From Streptomyces sp. NRRL B-1347 (GTDB lineage: Bacteria > Actinomycetota > Actinomycetes > Streptomycetales > Streptomycetaceae): a stretch of DNA of 10,223 nucleotides. This document shows positions 1-9,299 of this stretch, piece by piece (position 1 is the first letter of the stretch; every line of letters starts with the position of its first letter). The notes under the pieces are model-generated. The model did no database searches, had not been told where the DNA came from, and saw nothing but the letters and a program-made list of their open reading frames with translations. Both the position numbers and the translations under genes were made by a program. The stretch lies in the NCBI RefSeq assembly GCF_000720325.1, contig NZ_JOJM01000151.1:1-10223 (forward strand), read 5' to 3'.

Positions 1-235
1 CCAGAGCGTGATGTATGGTCCGGACGCCGACCTCCTGGAGCAGACCGGCTACGCGCAGCCCGCCCTCTTCGCCGTCGAGGTGGCGCTCTACCGCCTGGCC
101 GAGTCCTTCGGCGTACGTCCGGAGGTCGTGGGCGGGCACTCCATCGGCGAGCTGGCTGCCGCGTACGTGGCCGGGCTCTGGTCCCTCGAAGACGCGGCTC
201 AACTGGTGGCTGCTCGTGGTCGGTTGATGCAGGCG
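1..235 (+). repeat. AT-coding long direct repeat, copy 1
   Basis: Bases 1-235 match bases 9989-10223 at all but about nine positions (34, 37, 103, 148, 184, 208, 211, 217, 220), without gaps. All differences are synonymous, so both copies encode the same 78 residues around the GHSIGE active site. The repeat probably extends beyond the window on the right side of copy 2. Such tracts are common between AT domains of the same specificity in one cluster and arise by duplication or gene conversion. Confidence 0.95.
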
Positions 236-3200
236 CTGCCCGCGGGTGGGGCGATGCTGGCCGCGCAGATCGCGGAGGCCGACGTCCTGCCGCTACTGGA
301 CGGCATATCGGACCGCGTGGGCGTGGCGGCCGTGAACGGGCCCGCGCAGATCGTGCTCTCCGGTGAACGCGCAGCTCTCGAAGGCCTGGAGGAGCTGTTG
401 CGCGGTGAGGGCCGCAAGGTGAAGTGGCTGAAGGTGTCGCACGCCTTCCACTCGCCGCTCATGGACCCGGCCCTCGACGACTTCCGTGAGGTCGCGGCCA
501 AGCTGACGTACCAGGAACCGACTCTCGCGGTGGTCTCCAACGTCACCGGCGAGGTGGCGGACGCCGCCGAGCTGAGGGACCCGGAGTACTGGGTGCGGCA
601 CATCCGCGAGGCCGTGCGCTTCCACGACGGTCTGAAGGCGCTCGCCGAATCCGGCGTCTCGACCCTTCTCGAACTGGGCCCGGACGCCGTGCTGACGGCG
701 ATGGCGCACGACACGTTCAGCGAGCCCGCCGCGCAGGCGGGGCTGATCGCGGCCGTGCGCAAGGACCGCGCGGAGCCGGACACGTTCCTCGACGCCCTCG
801 CGCGGCTGCACGTACGCGGCGTGGACGTCGACTGGACTCCCTTGTACGCCCCGGTCGAGTCGCGGCGCCGCGTCGAGCTGCCCACGTACGCCTTCCAGCA
901 CCAGAGCTACTGGCTCCGGCAGACCGCCGGTGTCGCCGACGTCGAGTCCGCGGGGCTCGCGTCGGCGGGGCACCCGCTGCTCGGCGCGGGGATGCCGCTG
1001 GCCGACTCGGACGGCTACCTCTTCACCGGGCGGCTCTCGCTGGCCACCCACCCGTGGCTGGCCGACCACGCGGTGGCCGGGCGCGTCCTGCTTCCGGGCA
1101 CGGCCTTCGTGGAGCTGGCGACGTACGCGGGCGGGCAGATCGGCCACGGCGTACTCGACGAGTTGACGCTCGGCGCGCCGCTGGTGCTGCCCGAGCGCGG
1201 CAGCATCCAGGTGCAGCTGCGGGTCGAAGCCCCCGACAGCGCCGGGCGCAGGCCCCTCAGCCTGCACTCGCGCCCCGAGCCGGGCGACGGAGCCGAAGGC
1301 CTGTCGGCCGACGCCTGGACCAAGAACGCCACCGGCACCCTGACCGAGCCCGCGCCGCACGCGCCCACCGCGTCCGACGACCTGACGTCCTGGCCGCCCC
1401 GCGACGCGGAGCCGCTCGTGGTCGACGGGCTCTACGAGGAGCTGTCCACGGCGGGCTACGACTACGGGCCGGTGTTCCAGGGGCTGCGCGCGGCCTGGCG
1501 GCGCGGCGACGAGGTGTTCGCCGAGGTGGCCCTGCCGGACGACGAGCACACGGAGGCCGGTTCCTTCGGCCTGCACCCGGCGATCCTCGACGCCGCCCTG
1601 CACGCCCGGGCCGCCGGTGCGGTCGGTGCGGCCGGGGACACGGCGGCCGACACCGAACCGGCCACCGGCGGACTGCCGTTCACCTGGACCGGAGTCACCG
1701 TGCACGCCGCGGGCGCCGCCACCGTGCGCGTCCGCCTGGCGCCGAACGGCGCGGACGGCGTCTCCCTGGAGGTCGCGGACACCACGGGCACGCCGGTCGC
1801 CTCGGTCGACGCGCTCGTCTTCCGGCCCATGTCGAAGGACCTCATCGAGCAGATGAGCGGCCGGCACCCGCACGCGGACTCCGTCTTCCACGTGGAGTGG
1901 AAGCCCCAGGCCGCCACCCCGGTGTCGTCCGCGGAACCGGTCGCATACGTCTCGTACGCCTCGTACGAGGAGTTGGACGCCGGTGGGGACGTTCCGGCGG
2001 TCGTGGTGTGGGAGGCCGGTGCCTTTGACGGCGAGCTGCGGCCCGAGGCGGTGGCGGCGCGGTCGGCCGAGGCGCTGCGGGTCGTGCAGGGCTGGCTGGC
2101 GGACGAGCGGTCGGAGTCCGCGTGCCTCGTCGTGGTGACGCGGGGCGCGGTCGCGGCCGGTGACGCGGTGCCGGATCCGGTGGGCGCGGCCGTGTGGGGG
2201 CTGGTGCGCTCGGCCCGCTCGGAGCACCCGGGCCGCTTCCTCCTCGTAGACGTAGACGTAGACGTAGACGTAGACGTAGACGTGGACACAGACACGGACG
2301 TGGGCGCGGGTCTTGACGAGTCGGTCCTCGGCGCCGTGCTGGCGTCGGGCGAGCCGGAAGCCGCCGTGCGGGGCGACTCGCTCTGGCTGCCCAGGCTCTC
2401 CCGGATCGCGAGCGCGTCCGCCGACGGCGACGACACGCCGTGGGGCCGGAGCACGGTCCTGGTGACGGGCGCGTTCGGCGGCCTGGGGCGCGTCGTGGCA
2501 CGGCACTTGGCCGAGCGTCACGGCGTACGCGACCTGCTGCTGGTCTCGCGCCGCGGCCTGGAAGCCGCGGGGGCGGCCGCGCTGCGCGACGAACTCCGGG
2601 CCCTCGGCACACAGGTGACGGTCACCGCGTGCGACATGGCCGACCGGGACGCCGTGGCGGCGCTCATCGACGAGCACGGCGCGGACCTCTCGGCGGTCGT
2701 CCACGTGGCGGGCGTCCTCGACGACGGCGTGGTCACGTCGCTGACCCCCGAGCGCGTGGCGGCGGTGCTGCGGCCGAAGGCGGACGCGGCGCTGCACCTG
2801 CACGAGCTGACCGCGGGGCTCGACCTGTCGGCGTTCGTCCTGTTCTCCTCGGCGTCCGGCGTCTTCGGAGGCCCCGGGCAGGCCAACTACGCGGCGGCCA
2901 ACAGCTTCCTGGACGCCCTCGCGGCCACCCGCCGCGCCCAGGGGCTCCCGGCGACCGCGCTCGCGTGGGGCCTGTGGGCCCAGGACAGCGACATGACGGG
3001 GGGCCTCGCCGACGCGGACCTCCAGCGCATGGCGCGCGGCGGCGTCCTCGCGCTCGACACGGACGAGGCACTGGCCCTGCTCGACCTCGCCCCGGCGAGC
3101 GAGCACCCGGCGCTCGTCCCGATCCGCATCGACACCGCGGCGCTGCGCACCCAGCCACAGGAGACGCTGTCCGCGCTGTTCCGGGGCCTGGTCAGGCCCG

Positions 3201-3889
3201 CAGTCCGGCGGGCCCGCAGCACGGGCCCGGACGCCGCGGCCGCGCGTACCGAACGCACGGACTCCCTCGTGGAGCGCCTGGCGGGCCGCTCCGGCGACGA
3301 GCGCGACCGGATCCTGCTCGACCTGGTCCGCACGCACGTGGCGGGCGTGCTCGGCTACGCGTCGCCGAACGCCGTCGAGCTGAGCCGGGGCTTCCTGGAG
3401 CTCGGCTTCGACTCCCTGACGGCCGTGGAGCTGCGCAACCGCCTCAACGCCGAGACCGAACTGCGGCTGCCCAGCACGCTGATCTTCGACTACCCGAACC
3501 CGGCCGCCCTGGCCGAGCACCTGTCGGAGGAACTGCCCACGACGGCCGCCGCCCCCGACGGCGCCCCGGTCGCCCCCGGCGACCTGGACACGGAGCTCGA
3601 CCGCCTGGAGAGCGTCCTCAAGGCCGTCGGCGGCGACACCGACGGCACCGAACGGGACCGCGTCGCGGGCCGCCTCCGTTCGCTGCTCACCGCCTGGGAC
3701 ACCACCCGCGACACCGCCGCCCCGGCCACGGAGCGGCAGGAGCTCGACGACATCGAAGGCGCGACCGCCGACGAACTCTTCGACCTGCTCGACAACGAGC
3801 TCCACACCCCCTCAGAGACAAGCCCGAACACCAGCTCAGACACCGGCCAGGACACAGACCGGCCCGACCGCTTCGAGGAGGCGCTGTAA
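2..3889 (+). CDS. Modular type I polyketide synthase, 3' part (AT-DH-KR-ACP), 5' end outside window
   Basis: This is the C-terminal 1295 residues of a cytosolic PKS that extends a polyketide chain by two carbons and processes the beta-carbon. The frame is open from base 2, so the start lies upstream. Domains in order: AT (to about 915) with GHSIG, catalytic Ser codon 140-142, and HAFH at 440-451, the signature of malonyl-CoA selection; DH (about 971-1830) with HxxxGxxxxP, catalytic His codon 1067-1069, GYDYGPVF near 1454, and DAALH with catalytic Asp codon 1589-1591, so it looks active; KR structural half (about 1886-2440) and catalytic half (about 2453-2990) with TGAFGGLG at 2465-2488, LDD at 2717-2725 and Tyr codon 2888-2890, a B-type KR; ACP (about 3300-3530) with GFDSL, phosphopantetheine Ser codon 3413-3415. 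The tail from about 3570 is a docking region. Expected product: trans alpha,beta-unsaturated thioester. The TGAFGGLG loop departs slightly from the usual TGGTGxLG but keeps its glycines. The compound is not identifiable. Confidence 0.96.
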   Translation, partial: QSVMYGPDADLLEQTGYAQPALFAVEVALYRLAESFGVRPEVVGGHSIGELAAAYVAGLWSLEDAAQLVAARGRLMQALPAGGAMLAAQIAEADVLPLLDGISDRVGVAAVNGPAQIVLSGERAALEGLEELLRGEGRKVKWLKVSHAFHSPLMDPALDDFREVAAKLTYQEPTLAVVSNVTGEVADAAELRDPEYWVRHIREAVRFHDGLKALAESGVSTLLELGPDAVLTAMAHDTFSEPAAQAGLIAAVRKDRAEPDTFLDALARLHVRGVDVDWTPLYAPVESRRRVELPTYAFQHQSYWLRQTAGVADVESAGLASAGHPLLGAGMPLADSDGYLFTGRLSLATHPWLADHAVAGRVLLPGTAFVELATYAGGQIGHGVLDELTLGAPLVLPERGSIQVQLRVEAPDSAGRRPLSLHSRPEPGDGAEGLSADAWTKNATGTLTEPAPHAPTASDDLTSWPPRDAEPLVVDGLYEELSTAGYDYGPVFQGLRAAWRRGDEVFAEVALPDDEHTEAGSFGLHPAILDAALHARAAGAVGAAGDTAADTEPATGGLPFTWTGVTVHAAGAATVRVRLAPNGADGVSLEVADTTGTPVASVDALVFRPMSKDLIEQMSGRHPHADSVFHVEWKPQAATPVSSAEPVAYVSYASYEELDAGGDVPAVVVWEAGAFDGELRPEAVAARSAEALRVVQGWLADERSESACLVVVTRGAVAAGDAVPDPVGAAVWGLVRSARSEHPGRFLLVDVDVDVDVDVDVDTDTDVGAGLDESVLGAVLASGEPEAAVRGDSLWLPRLSRIASASADGDDTPWGRSTVLVTGAFGGLGRVVARHLAERHGVRDLLLVSRRGLEAAGAAALRDELRALGTQVTVTACDMADRDAVAALIDEHGADLSAVVHVAGVLDDGVVTSLTPERVAAVLRPKADAALHLHELTAGLDLSAFVLFSSASGVFGGPGQANYAAANSFLDALAATRRAQGLPATALAWGLWAQDSDMTGGLADADLQRMARGGVLALDTDEALALLDLAPASEHPALVPIRIDTAALRTQPQETLSALFRGLVRPAVRRARSTGPDAAAARTERTDSLVERLAGRSGDERDRILLDLVRTHVAGVLGYASPNAVELSRGFLELGFDSLTAVELRNRLNAETELRLPSTLIFDYPNPAALAEHLSEELPTTAAAPDGAPVAPGDLDTELDRLESVLKAVGGDTDGTERDRVAGRLRSLLTAWDTTRDTAAPATERQELDDIEGATADELFDLLDNELHTPSETSPNTSSDTGQDTDRPDRFEEAL
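2246..2299 (+). repeat. Hexanucleotide tandem repeat encoding a Val-Asp run
   Basis: Six perfect copies of GTAGAC (2246-2281) are followed by three degenerate ones, GTGGAC, ACAGAC and ACGGAC. In frame they give seven Val-Asp pairs, then Thr-Asp-Thr-Asp. The run sits in the structural half of the first KR, just after the conserved HPGRF segment, where related KRs have a short variable loop after Leu-Val-Asp. Length change in units of six keeps the frame, so it could vary between strains without destroying the protein. GTA is a rare Val codon in this kind of genome, which points to slippage-driven growth from one seed unit. Confidence 0.95.
3560..3889 (+). other. C-terminal docking region of the upstream PKS
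   Basis: After the ACP the protein ends with a Thr/Asp/Pro-rich tail holding short helical segments: [15 protein letters not shown] near 3587-3630, [13 protein letters not shown] near 3659-3700, and an acidic [11 protein letters not shown] helix at 3770-3802. This matches the arrangement of class 1 cis-AT PKS C-terminal docking domains, in which helices dimerize and a final helix binds the N-terminal coiled coil of the next protein. The next gene starts with such a coiled coil, so the two proteins probably act consecutively. The partner assignment is inferred from adjacency and the matching domain class. Confidence 0.8.
3875..3880 (+). promoter_or_regulatory. Ribosome binding site of the second PKS gene
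   Basis: GAGGAG lies inside the last codons of the upstream gene, nine bases before the ATG at 3890. It supports the choice of start codon. The upstream TAA occupies 3887-3889, so the genes abut with no spacer and are almost certainly co-transcribed, possibly with translational coupling. Confidence 0.8.
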
Positions 3890-5254
3890 ATGGCGAACGA
3901 GGAGAAGTACCTCGACTACCTGAAGCGGGCGACGGCCGACCTGCGCGACGCCCGCCGCCAGGTGCGGGAACTGGAGGACGCCCGCCACGAACCCATCGCG
4001 ATCGTCGGCATGAGCTGCCGCTACCCGGGCGGCGTGAACACGCCCGAGGACCTGTGGCGGCTCGTCGCCGACGGCACCGACGCGATCTCCGCGTTCCCCA
4101 CCGACCGCGGCTGGGACACGGACGAACTGTTCGACCCGGACCCGGACAAGCAGGGCACCAGCTACACCGCGGAGGGCGGCTTCCTCTACGACGCCCCCCA
4201 GTTCGACGCCTCGTTCTTCGGGGTCTCGCCGCGCGAGGCCCTGGCGATGGACCCCCAGCAGCGGCTCCTCCTGGAGACCGCGTGGGAGGCGATCGAGCGG
4301 GCGGGCATCGACCCACTCTCGCTGCGCCGCAGCCGCACCGGCGTCTTCGCGGGCGTCATGTACTACGACTACGCGACCCGCCTGCACGCCCTGCCGGAAG
4401 GCGTCGAGGGCTACATCGGCACCGGCAACGCGGGCTCGGTCGTCTCCGGCCGCGTCGCCTACACCCTCGGCCTCGAAGGCCCGGCGGTCACCGTCGACAC
4501 GGCCTGCTCGTCGTCGCTCGTGGCCCTGCACCTGGCCGCGCAGGCGCTGCGGCAGGGCGAGTGCACGCTCGCCCTCGCGGGCGGCGTGACCGTGATGCCC
4601 ACGGCGGGCACCTTCATCGACTTCAGCCGCCAGCGCGGCCTGTCGACGGACGGCCGCTGCAAGTCCTTCGCCGCATCGGCGGACGGCACCGGCTGGGGCG
4701 AGGGCGCGGGCCTGCTCCTCTTGGAGCGCCTGTCCGACGCCCGCCGCAACGGCCACAACGTCCTCGCGGTCGTACGCGGTTCCGCCGTCAACCAGGACGG
4801 CGCCAGCAGCGGCCTCACCGCCCCCAACGGCCCCTCGCAGCAGCGCGTCATCCGCGACGCCCTGACGAGCGCGGGCCTGAAGCCGGGCGACGTGGACGCC
4901 GTGGAGGCCCACGGCACCGGCACCACCCTGGGCGACCCCATCGAGGCGCAGGCGCTGCTCGCCACGTACGGCAAGGAGCACTCGGCCGAGCGGCCGCTGT
5001 GGCTGGGTTCGCTGAAGTCCAACATCGGCCACACCCAGGCCGCCGCCGGTGTCGCCGGCGTCATCAAGATGGTCATGGCCATGCGCGAAGGTGTCCTGCC
5101 GAAGACGCTGCACGTCAACGAGCCGACCCCGCAGGTGGACTGGACCGCGGGGACCGTCGAGCTGCTGACCGAGGCCCGCGAGTGGGCCGAGCGCGACGGT
5201 GGCGGCCCGCGCCGCGCGGGCGTCTCCTCCTTCGGCGTCAGCGGCACCAACGCG
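3890..5254 (+). CDS. PKS fragment 1: N-terminal docking coiled coil and ketosynthase
   Basis: The start ATG follows a good GAGGAG site. The first 30 or so residues ([20 protein letters not shown] and on to about 3979) form a charged heptad-like helix, the usual N-terminal docking domain of a downstream PKS subunit. The KS begins at EPIAIVG (3989) and carries out decarboxylative Claisen condensation. Its catalytic triad is complete: Cys in DTACSSS, codon 4505-4507; His in EAHGTGT, codon 4910-4912; His in NIGHTQ, codon 5030-5032. Because Cys is present rather than Gln, this is an extending KS, not a loading KSQ. The domain reaches GVSGTNA (5234-5254), where HVIVEQAP would normally follow. Instead the frame changes. 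The original frame stays open to a stop at 5720-5722, but that tail has no PKS features. Whether the real protein continues through the junction depends on checking the assembly. Confidence 0.93.
4013..5254 (+). repeat. KS-coding region with long blocks nearly identical to the next KS
   Basis: The KS here and the KS at 8432-9530 share long near-identical blocks, for example 4730-4877 against 9152-9299 (offset 4422) and 5023-5102 against 9299-9378 (offset 4276). The change of offset shows that the downstream copy lacks 146 bases relative to this one. Such repeats are expected between modules and are a common cause of recombination and assembly collapse. Confidence 0.9.
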
Positions 5255-8200
5255 TGCTCCCCCTCGCCCTCTCGGGACGCACCCCGGAGGCCCTCCGGGC
5301 CCAGGCGGCACGGCTGCGCGAGCGACTCCTCGCCGACACCGGTCTCGGCACGGCCGACGTGGCCTGGTCCCTGGCGGTGGCCCGGTCACGCTTCGAGCAC
5401 CGGGGCATCGTCCTGGGCAGCGGCCGGGACGAACTGCTGGCCGGGCTCGAACGGCTGGCGTCGGGTGATGCCACGGCTGGTGGCGTGGTCACCGGGCGGG
5501 CGCTGGGCGGGACGGTCCGTCCGGTGTTCGTGTTCCCGGGTCAGGGGTCGCAGTGGGCCGGGATGGCGGTCGAACTCCTCGACTCCAGCCCGGTGTTCGC
5601 GGAGCGGATGCAGGAGTGCGCCGAGGCCCTGTCGGAGTTCGTGGAGTGGGATCTGCTGGAGGAGCTGGGCGGGGAGAACTTCGACCGGGTGGACGTGGTC
5701 CAGCCCGTTCTCTTCGCCGTGATGGTCTCCCTGGCTGTGGTCTGGCAGGCGGCCGGGGTGCGGCCCGCCGCCGTGGTCGGCCACAGCCAGGGCGAGATTG
5801 CCGCCGCGTGCGTGGCGGGTGTCCTGTCGTTGCGGGATGCCGCTCGTGTGGTGGCGCTGCGGAGCCTGGCGATTCGTGAGCTGTCGGGCAAGGGCGGCAT
5901 GGTGTCGGTGCCGCTGCCCGAGGCCGAGGTGCGGGAGCTGATCGCGGGTTGGGAGGGCCGTATCGAGGTCGCGGCTGTCAACGGCCCGGCTCAGGTGGTG
6001 GTTTCGGGTGAGCCGGAGGCGTTGGAGGAGCTGGTCGCCCAGTGCGTCGGCCAGGACGTCCGGGCCCGCACCATCCCCGTGGACTACGCGTCGCATTCCT
6101 CGTACGTGGAGCAGATCGAGGCCCAGATCGGTGAGGCCCTGGCGGATGTGACCCCGCAGGGCGCCGAGGTGCCGCTGTACTCGACCCTGACCGGTACCTG
6201 GCTCGACGTCCCGATGGATGCCGGGTACTGGTACCGGAACCTGCGCCAGACGGTTCTCTTCGAGCACGCCACCCGAGGTCTGCTCGCCGAGGGCCACGGC
6301 CTGTTCCTGGAGATGAGCCCCCACCCGGTCCTGACCGTCCCGGTTCAGGCGACGATCGACGCCACGGACAGCCCGGCTGCCACTCTCGGCTCCCTCCGCC
6401 GTGACGAAGGCGGCGCCGACCGCCTCGCCGCCTCCCTCGCCGAAGCCCACGCGTACGGTGCCGAGTTGGACTGGAAGGCCCTCCTCCCCGGCGAGCCCTC
6501 CGTCGTGGACCTGCCCACCTACCCCTTCCAGCGCGACCACTACTGGATGCTCGCCCCGGACCAGGACGCGGACGGCGAGTCCGGGCCGGCCGTGGACGAG
6601 GTCGAGTCCCGGTTCTGGGAAGCGGTGGAGCGCGAGGACCTGGCGCAGCTGACGTCGACGCTCGTGGACGTCGACGAGAGTTCGCTGAGCGCGGTGCTGC
6701 CCGGCCTCGCGTCCTGGCGGCGGCAGCGGCGCGAGCGGTCGACCATCGACGGGTGGCGCTACCGCGTGACCTGGAAGCCGCAGGCGGGCGGCCTGCCCGT
6801 GCCCGCGCTGCCGGGCCGCTGGCTCGTCGTCGTACCGGAGAACGCGGGCGAGCACACGTGGATCCCCGGTGTCGGCGAGGCGCTGACGCGGGCCGGTGCC
6901 GAGGTCGTTGAACTGCTCCTCACGGATGCGGAGTTGACGCGTGAGGCGCTGGCTGCCCGGGTGCGTGGTGTTGCTGGTGCGGAGTTCGCCGGTGTGGTGT
7001 CGCTGCTTGGTTTCGAGGAGTCGGCGCATGCGGAGCATGTGGGTGTGCCGGTGGGGCTGGCCGGGACCGTGGCGTTGGTGCAGGCTCTCGGTGACGCGGG
7101 TGTCGGGGCGCGGTTGTGGTCCGTGACCCGGGGTGCGGTGTCGACTGGTCGCAGTGATGGGGTGGAGAGTCCGGCGCAGGCCCAGTTGTGGGGTCTCGGC
7201 CGGGTCGTGGCCCTGGAGCACCCGGACCGCTGGGGCGGTCTGATCGACCTCCCGTCGGTGTACGACGCGCGTGCCGCCTCCCGGTTCGCGTCGATCCTCA
7301 CGGGGCTCGGCGACGAGGACCAGCTCGCGGTGCGGGACACCGGCGTGTTCGTACGCCGGTTCGCGCACGCCCCGCTCGACGACGCCCCGGCGGCGGAGTG
7401 GGCGCCGCGCGACACCGCGCTGATCACCGGTGGTACGGGCGCGATCGGCGGGCACGTGGCCCGCTGGCTGGCCCGCGCGGGCGCCGAGCACCTCGTCCTC
7501 ACCAGCCGCCGCGGCCTCGACGCTCCGGGCGCCGCCGAACTCAAGGCGGAACTTGAGGAGTTGGGTGCCCAGGTCACCGTCGCGGCCTGCGACGTGGCTG
7601 ACCGCGATGCCGTCGTACGACTCCTGGACGAGCTGACGGCGCAGGGGCACACCCTGCGTTCCGTCTTCCACGCCGCAGGTGTGAGCCCGTCGTACCCCGT
7701 CGCGGACATGTCCGCCGCCGACATCGCGGAGGTGTTCGGCGCGAAGACGGCCGGTGCCGCGCATCTGGACGAGCTTCTGGACTCCGCAGAGCTCGACGCC
7801 TTCGTGCTCTTCTCGTCGAACTCCGGTGTGTGGGGCGGCGGCGGTCAGGGCGCCTACGCGGCGGCCAACGCCTACCTCGACGCGCTCGCCGAGGCCCGCA
7901 GGGCCCGCGGCGTGCCCGCCACCTCCGTCGCCTGGGGCGCCTGGGGCGGCAGCGGCATGGCCGCCGACGCGCAGGCCGAGGAGCACCTGCGGCGCCGCGG
8001 CGTGACGGCGATGGCACCGGAGCGGGCGGTGGCGGCGCTCGCCCAGGCCGTGGCGCACGGCGAGACGTTCCTGGCCGTCGCGGACGTGGACTGGGAGCGG
8101 TTCGCGCCCTCGTTCACGTCGGTGCGGCCCAGCCCCTTCATCGGGGACCTGCCGGAGGTGCGGCGCGCGCTCGCCGAGCCCGAGGCGGCCGCCGCCCCGG

Positions 8201-8430
8201 CTGGCGCCAAGGGCTCGGGCTCGGAGTGGGCCGAGCGGCTCGCGGGCCTCGCGGAGCGCGAGCAGGAGCGTCAGCTCCTCGATCTCGTACGCGGCCACGC
8301 CGCAGCCGTGCTCGGCTACGCGGGTCCGGAAGCGGTCGAGCCGACGCGGGCCTTCCGCGAGCTGGGCTTCGACTCGCTGACGGCGGTCGAGGTCCGCAAC
8401 CGCATCGCGACGGCCACCGGCCTGATCGTT
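5254..8430 (+). CDS. PKS fragment 2: AT (methylmalonyl) - dimerization element - KR (A1) - ACP, truncated at both ends
   Basis: It resumes at [20 protein letters not shown] in the +1 frame, the end of a KS-AT linker. The AT (about 5521-6549) has [13 protein letters not shown] (Ser codon 5785-5787) and YASH (6085-6096), the established signature of methylmalonyl-CoA loading, and ends with [13 protein letters not shown]. Next (about 6595-6735) comes a helical stretch beginning [16 protein letters not shown] and ending WRRQRR, matching the dimerization element that precedes KRs in modules without DH. KR: structural half about 6754-7410, catalytic half from TGGTGAIG (7426-7449). It lacks LDD, has Trp (7831-7833) eight residues before the catalytic Tyr (7855-7857), and Gln rather than His three before Tyr, so it is predicted A1: L-hydroxyl, unepimerized methyl. 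The ACP has GFDSL (Ser codon 8374-8376) but breaks off after NRIATATGL, before its last helix. The same frame is open well beyond both ends (2440-8850), but only this part encodes PKS. Confidence 0.9.
6595..6735 (+). other. Dimerization element before the second KR
   Basis: The stretch from [16 protein letters not shown] through [20 protein letters not shown] to WRRQRR has the residue pattern of the compact helical dimerization element known from cis-AT PKS modules whose only reducing domain is a KR. It probably holds the two KR-containing halves together in place of the missing DH dimer. It fits the absence of any DH motif between AT and KR here, in contrast with the upstream module. Confidence 0.75.
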
Positions 8431-9299
8431 GAGCTGCCGCTACCCCGGCGGCGCCACCAGCCCCGAAGCGCTCTGGCGGCTCGTCGCCGAGGGCACCGAC
8501 GCGATCTCCGTGTTCCCCACCGACCGGGGCTGGGGCCCCGACGGGCTGTTCCAGCCGGAGCGGGGCGGCTCCGCCGACACGAGCTTCGCCGCGCAGGGCG
8601 GCTTCCTCTACGACGTGTCCGAGTTCGACGCCGGGCTCTTCGGCATCTCCCCGCGCGAGGCCCTCGCCATGGACCCGCAGCAGCGGCTGCTCCTGGAGAC
8701 CTCCTGGGAGCTGTTCGAGCGCGCGGGCATCGCGCCCTCGGCCCTGCACGGCAGCAGCACCGGCGTGTTCGTCGGCGCCTGCTCCCAGGGGTGGTCGGCG
8801 GGGCTCGCCCACGCCCCCGAAGGCGTCGAGGGCTACCTGATGACGGGTGACGCGACGAGCGTCATCTCCGGCCGCCTCTCGTACACCTTCGGCCTCGAAG
8901 GCCCCGCGGTCACCGTCGACACCGCGTGCTCGTCGTCCCTCGTCGCGCTGCACCTGGCGGCGCAGGCGCTGCGTCAGGGCGAGTGCGACATGGCCCTCGC
9001 GGGCGGCGTCACCGTCATGGTGAGCCCCGCCGCGTTCCTGGAGTTCAGCCGCCAGCGCGGCCTCGCCGCCGACGGCCGCTGCAAGCCGTTCGCCGAGGCC
9101 GCGGACGGCACCGGCTGGGGCGAAGGCGTCGGCCTGCTGCTCCTTGAGCGGCTGTCCGACGCCCGCCGCAACGGCCACGAAGTCCTCGGTGTCGTCAGCG
9201 GCTCCGCCGTCAACCAGGACGGCGCCAGCAACGGCCTCACCGCCCCCAACGGCCCCTCCCAGCAGCGCGTCATCCGCGCCGCCCTGGCCAACGCGGGCC
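8430..9299 (+). CDS. PKS fragment 3: first part of the next ketosynthase, lacking both ends
   Basis: This frame takes up at [15 protein letters not shown] (8432), inside the KS N-terminal region, without the preceding EPIAIVGM. It continues through [18 protein letters not shown] and the active-site Cys in DTACSSS (codon 8927-8929), and [15 protein letters not shown], to ALANAG at 9297. It then jumps straight to the codons for IGHTQ in another frame. The segment that should hold the catalytic EAHGTGT motif is absent. This frame runs to a stop near 9967 but the tail is not PKS-like. TTG at 8429 could be called as a start, but no ribosome binding site or docking helix precedes it and it falls in the middle of conserved KS sequence, so I do not regard it as a real start. 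Confidence 0.88.

Noticed and set aside
2246..2299. CRISPR-like or regulatory repeat array
   Set aside because: Units of six bases without spacers, in frame inside a conserved enzyme domain, are a coding microsatellite and not a CRISPR array or operator set.
293..3805. Very long open frame on the minus strand opposite the first PKS gene (1170 residues)
   Set aside because: Its translation is Arg/Gly/Val-rich with no recognisable domain. The plus strand here has a full set of ordered PKS motifs. Long antisense frames are a usual by-product of third-position G/C bias. Other long minus-strand frames (3836-5389, 5386-8298, 8138-9871) were rejected for the same reason.
3881..3892. Promoter or terminator between the two PKS genes
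   Set aside because: The stop and start codons are adjacent and the preceding bases are coding, so there is no room for a separate promoter and I saw no hairpin followed by a T-run.
8429..8434. TTG as the start of a separate KS protein
   Set aside because: No ribosome binding site lies upstream, there is no docking helix, and the conserved EPIAIVG residues are missing, so this is a break point rather than a gene start.
2440..8850. A single 2136-codon plus-strand frame that could be called as one gene
   Set aside because: Only 5254 to about 8430 of it encodes PKS sequence. The first part is an out-of-frame shadow of the upstream KR-ACP and the following KS, and the last part is a shadow of the next KS. 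The frame is continuous only by chance in high-GC DNA.
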